NCBI GenBank assembly: GCA_032871835.1
Contig: CM065295.1
Span: 85,057,819 to 85,121,818, forward strand
Direction: 5' to 3'
Source: Dipteronia dyeriana
Lineage: Eukaryota; Streptophyta; Magnoliopsida; Sapindales; Sapindaceae
DNA: 64,000 nt
Part shown: piece by piece, positions 61,716-64,000 of the stretch
Position numbering within the stretch: the first letter of the stretch is position 1
Layout: the number at the start of each line of letters is the position of its first letter
The notes under the pieces: model-generated
Database searches by the model: none
Told to the model about the DNA's origin: nothing
Seen by the model: the letters and a program-made list of their open reading frames with translations, nothing else
Program-made: the position numbers and the translations under genes

Positions 61716-61721
61716 CACGTG
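61716..61721. promoter_or_regulatory. G-box 2 in JAZ promoter
   Basis: Perfect CACGTG in gacacgtggc, 258 bases upstream of the JAZ ATG. ACACGTGGC also fits an ABA-response element. Confidence 0.55.
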
Positions 61722-61945
61722 GCATGTGATCGTCGTCAAAGCTTTATCTCTTTGTTGTGTTGTGACTTTTGTGAGTGAAAACAAACGTTTCACAAGCGGT
61801 TAATGGTTTTGAGGGGTTTTTTTATTTTTAATAAAAAAGGCTACCAATAAAAAAAATGTAAAAAACAAATACCTTATTTATTTTTATTTAATTATCGGAG
61901 GGCACTATAAACGTGAACGAGTTTGAAGGCGCATTCAAGTTGCAG

Positions 61946-61951
61946 CACGTG
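61946..61951. promoter_or_regulatory. G-box 3 in JAZ promoter
   Basis: Perfect CACGTG in agcacgtggc, 488 bases upstream of the JAZ ATG. Confidence 0.45.
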
Positions 61952-63750
61952 GCAGTAGCTTTCTTTGTTCGTGAAGCTATCCAAGTCATTTTCATTTAAT
62001 TCAATTTTATATTTTCTTTTCTTTAAAAATAGTAATAACTCTCGTATATTGGATAATTGAAAAGAAAATAAAAATTATGAAAATGGATTATTGAGAATTT
62101 TGAGTTTCAAAATTGGACATTCCATTTAAAAAAAATAAAAAATGTGTAATTGAATGGAATGTGTTAACTTGATTTTCAGAATATATATATAATCATTTTC
62201 TCATCTATCGATATAAAATACATATGTATTGTATATAGGATATAAACCACTAACAAATATATATATATTAAATTAAAATAATTGAATTTAATGATTTATA
62301 AATTAATTTACGGTTTATAAAATTAGATTCTTGTCAAAATATGCTTCATTAAAACTTTAAAAGAAGGTGCGAATAAATCACGTGTTTTTATTATCCCTTG
62401 AAAGTATGTACGAATGAATTACAGAATAAATATGAGTCTGAATCGTACTATTTTGTTTTAGAAACATAAGAGGAATTGCACCTCAGTTTATGGGCATTTA
62501 AGACTGCATTTAGTATAAGAGGATGGCAAAAATCAGACGTCAACTCACTATCTCTTTATAATATGACATGGTTTTTCTATTTATTTACGAATCAACCCAA
62601 AAGGCAACAACTAACTTCATGAATTATCCATTGTTTATTTTATCAAATCACCATTTTTTCTTTATATAGCAGTTACCTCCCATTTTACAACCTTTTTTTT
62701 TTTGTTCTACGGTTCCCAAATTATTAATCCTGATCGACTATTACATGTAATTTTTATTTAAATCTTTAAATGATGTGGTACGTGAGTTGTCATCATTAAA
62801 AAATATAAAATGGTATGGTTAATGAAAAAAATCATTTATCGTATAATTTGGATTAAAATTTAAACTAAATTTTTGAATCAACTAAAATTAATGTTTTTTA
62901 ATAGTTTTTTTTATTAAATAATTTTATTATATCGTATTAACAGTTAACAAATGCCCTTTAGCTCTTGTACTTAAAAAACCACATGCCCTTTGACAAAAAA
63001 ACATATTTTAAACGATAATTATATAATTATTCAAGTACAGTGTTAATTAAATCCTTAAAACTTTTTAAAAATGTAATTGAAATTTATAAATCATGTAATT
63101 ATATAATTTTTACCTAATAAATTAACTCACTTAGGTAAATCTGTATTTTAATATATATATATATGATACAATAACTTAAATCTAAAATATTGTTATACTA
63201 AATGAGTGTTTCAAACCTCAGCCACCAAATCACATTAAATGTTCGTGGTAGATCTATATTTGGTGTTCAAATGTTATCTTAATTTTTTTTTTATCAGGTT
63301 AATTATTTCTTTTCTTCGGCTTTTTCTCTTCAATACAAATTTAATATAATAGTCATTGTCTTAGCTATGGATCATTAATTCATCCGCTCTTACTTAAAAA
63401 ATATCTCAAAAGTTACGCCTTGATATGATTCAAGGGAAATAATTTTTGTATGTTACTGAGATACTAACTTATTCTAACCATTACTAAAGAAAAAAATTAA
63501 CAAATTTTTTTTTTTATGTATTTTACAATAATACAGTCTCTGGAGCCTAGGTCAGCTAATAAATGAACGAATTTAGAGTTTGAATAAAATGACAAATAAC
63601 TTTCAAACCAACTGTTTAAATCATACCAATAATAAAAACTTAAAAAAAAAATATGGTTTAGATATATTGATAAATATATATTATCAAAATAAGTATATAC
63701 GGAAAGAATATAATAATATGAATGTATCACATCATAGATATGTCAACTTT

Positions 63751-63787
<37 letters not shown>

Positions 63788-64000
63788 CTAGTTCAATTTT
63801 AGACAAATCCAAAACCCATTAAATTTAATCATGCTAGACTTATAATTATAATCCACAAGAGCAGAGGGAAGGAGACAAACTCATATTTGTGGCTGTGCCC
63901 TAGTGCCCTACTAACCCACTAAATCCTTTGTTCATGGGGTTCACCGTTCATGGGACATGGCCGAAATTTCTCTTATTAAATATATTGATATCAATCGTGT

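Larger units (their letters stand above)
61459..64000. other. JAZ promoter and AT-rich spacer
   Basis: The first 500 bases are the JAZ promoter with three G-boxes (separate entries). The rest, to the window end, is AT-rich, with (AT)n tracts near 63154-63166 and 63754-63785. No coding region, tRNA or clear element is seen. Confidence 0.55.

Overview
The window is nuclear DNA from a flowering plant, very probably a eudicot. It is AT-rich and intron-rich, its genes have plant-specific families and GT-AG introns, and its spacers are full of AT microsatellites and small DNA transposons. One gene encodes the half-ABC transporter STR, which is kept in plants that host arbuscular mycorrhizal (AM) fungi and is absent from Brassicaceae, so the source is probably an AM host. 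The species cannot be named from the sequence.

Layout. Positions 1-10.4 kb are gene-poor and made of decayed repeats: a tRNA-like SINE piece, a terminal-inverted-repeat (TIR) element carrying a tandem array, the 3' end of a LINE RNase H domain, and a second TIR element with subterminal repeats. From 10.4 to 35.8 kb come a HARBI1/ALP1-like DDE nuclease (+), a small At3g17950-like protein (+), a PADRE/DUF4228 protein (-), a plastid DUF3007 membrane protein (+) with a striking hairpin in intron 4, and a large LRR protein resembling STK11-interacting protein (+, 11 coding exons). From 37.2 to 44.3 kb lie SURF1 (-), a promoter-like stretch with no clear gene behind it, and a GPI-anchored lipid-transfer protein (-). 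The 44.3-48.4 kb spacer holds a MITE and a second, inverted copy of the array-bearing TIR element. From 48.4 to 61.5 kb come STR (+), the TPR-thioredoxin TDX (-) and a JAZ3/TIFY6B-type jasmonate repressor (-). The last 2.5 kb hold the JAZ promoter, with three perfect G-boxes, and AT-rich spacer.

The genes are independent single transcription units, as is usual in plants, not a pathway cluster. LRR/SURF1 and STR/TDX are convergent pairs; LTP/STR are divergent. All exon junctions were read by hand and every chain keeps an open frame from ATG to stop. Exon limits are inferred from splice consensus plus remembered family sequence; no transcript or database evidence was available.

The observations most worth checking are: (1) two copies of a TIR element that share ends and a GC-rich block but carry different internal tandem arrays; (2) an 87-bp, 86/87-identical inverted repeat in the DUF3007 intron; (3) a 378-bp MITE inside the intron that splits the JAZ Jas motif; (4) a GC-AG intron in TDX; (5) a housekeeping-type promoter near 41.1 kb without an evident gene.
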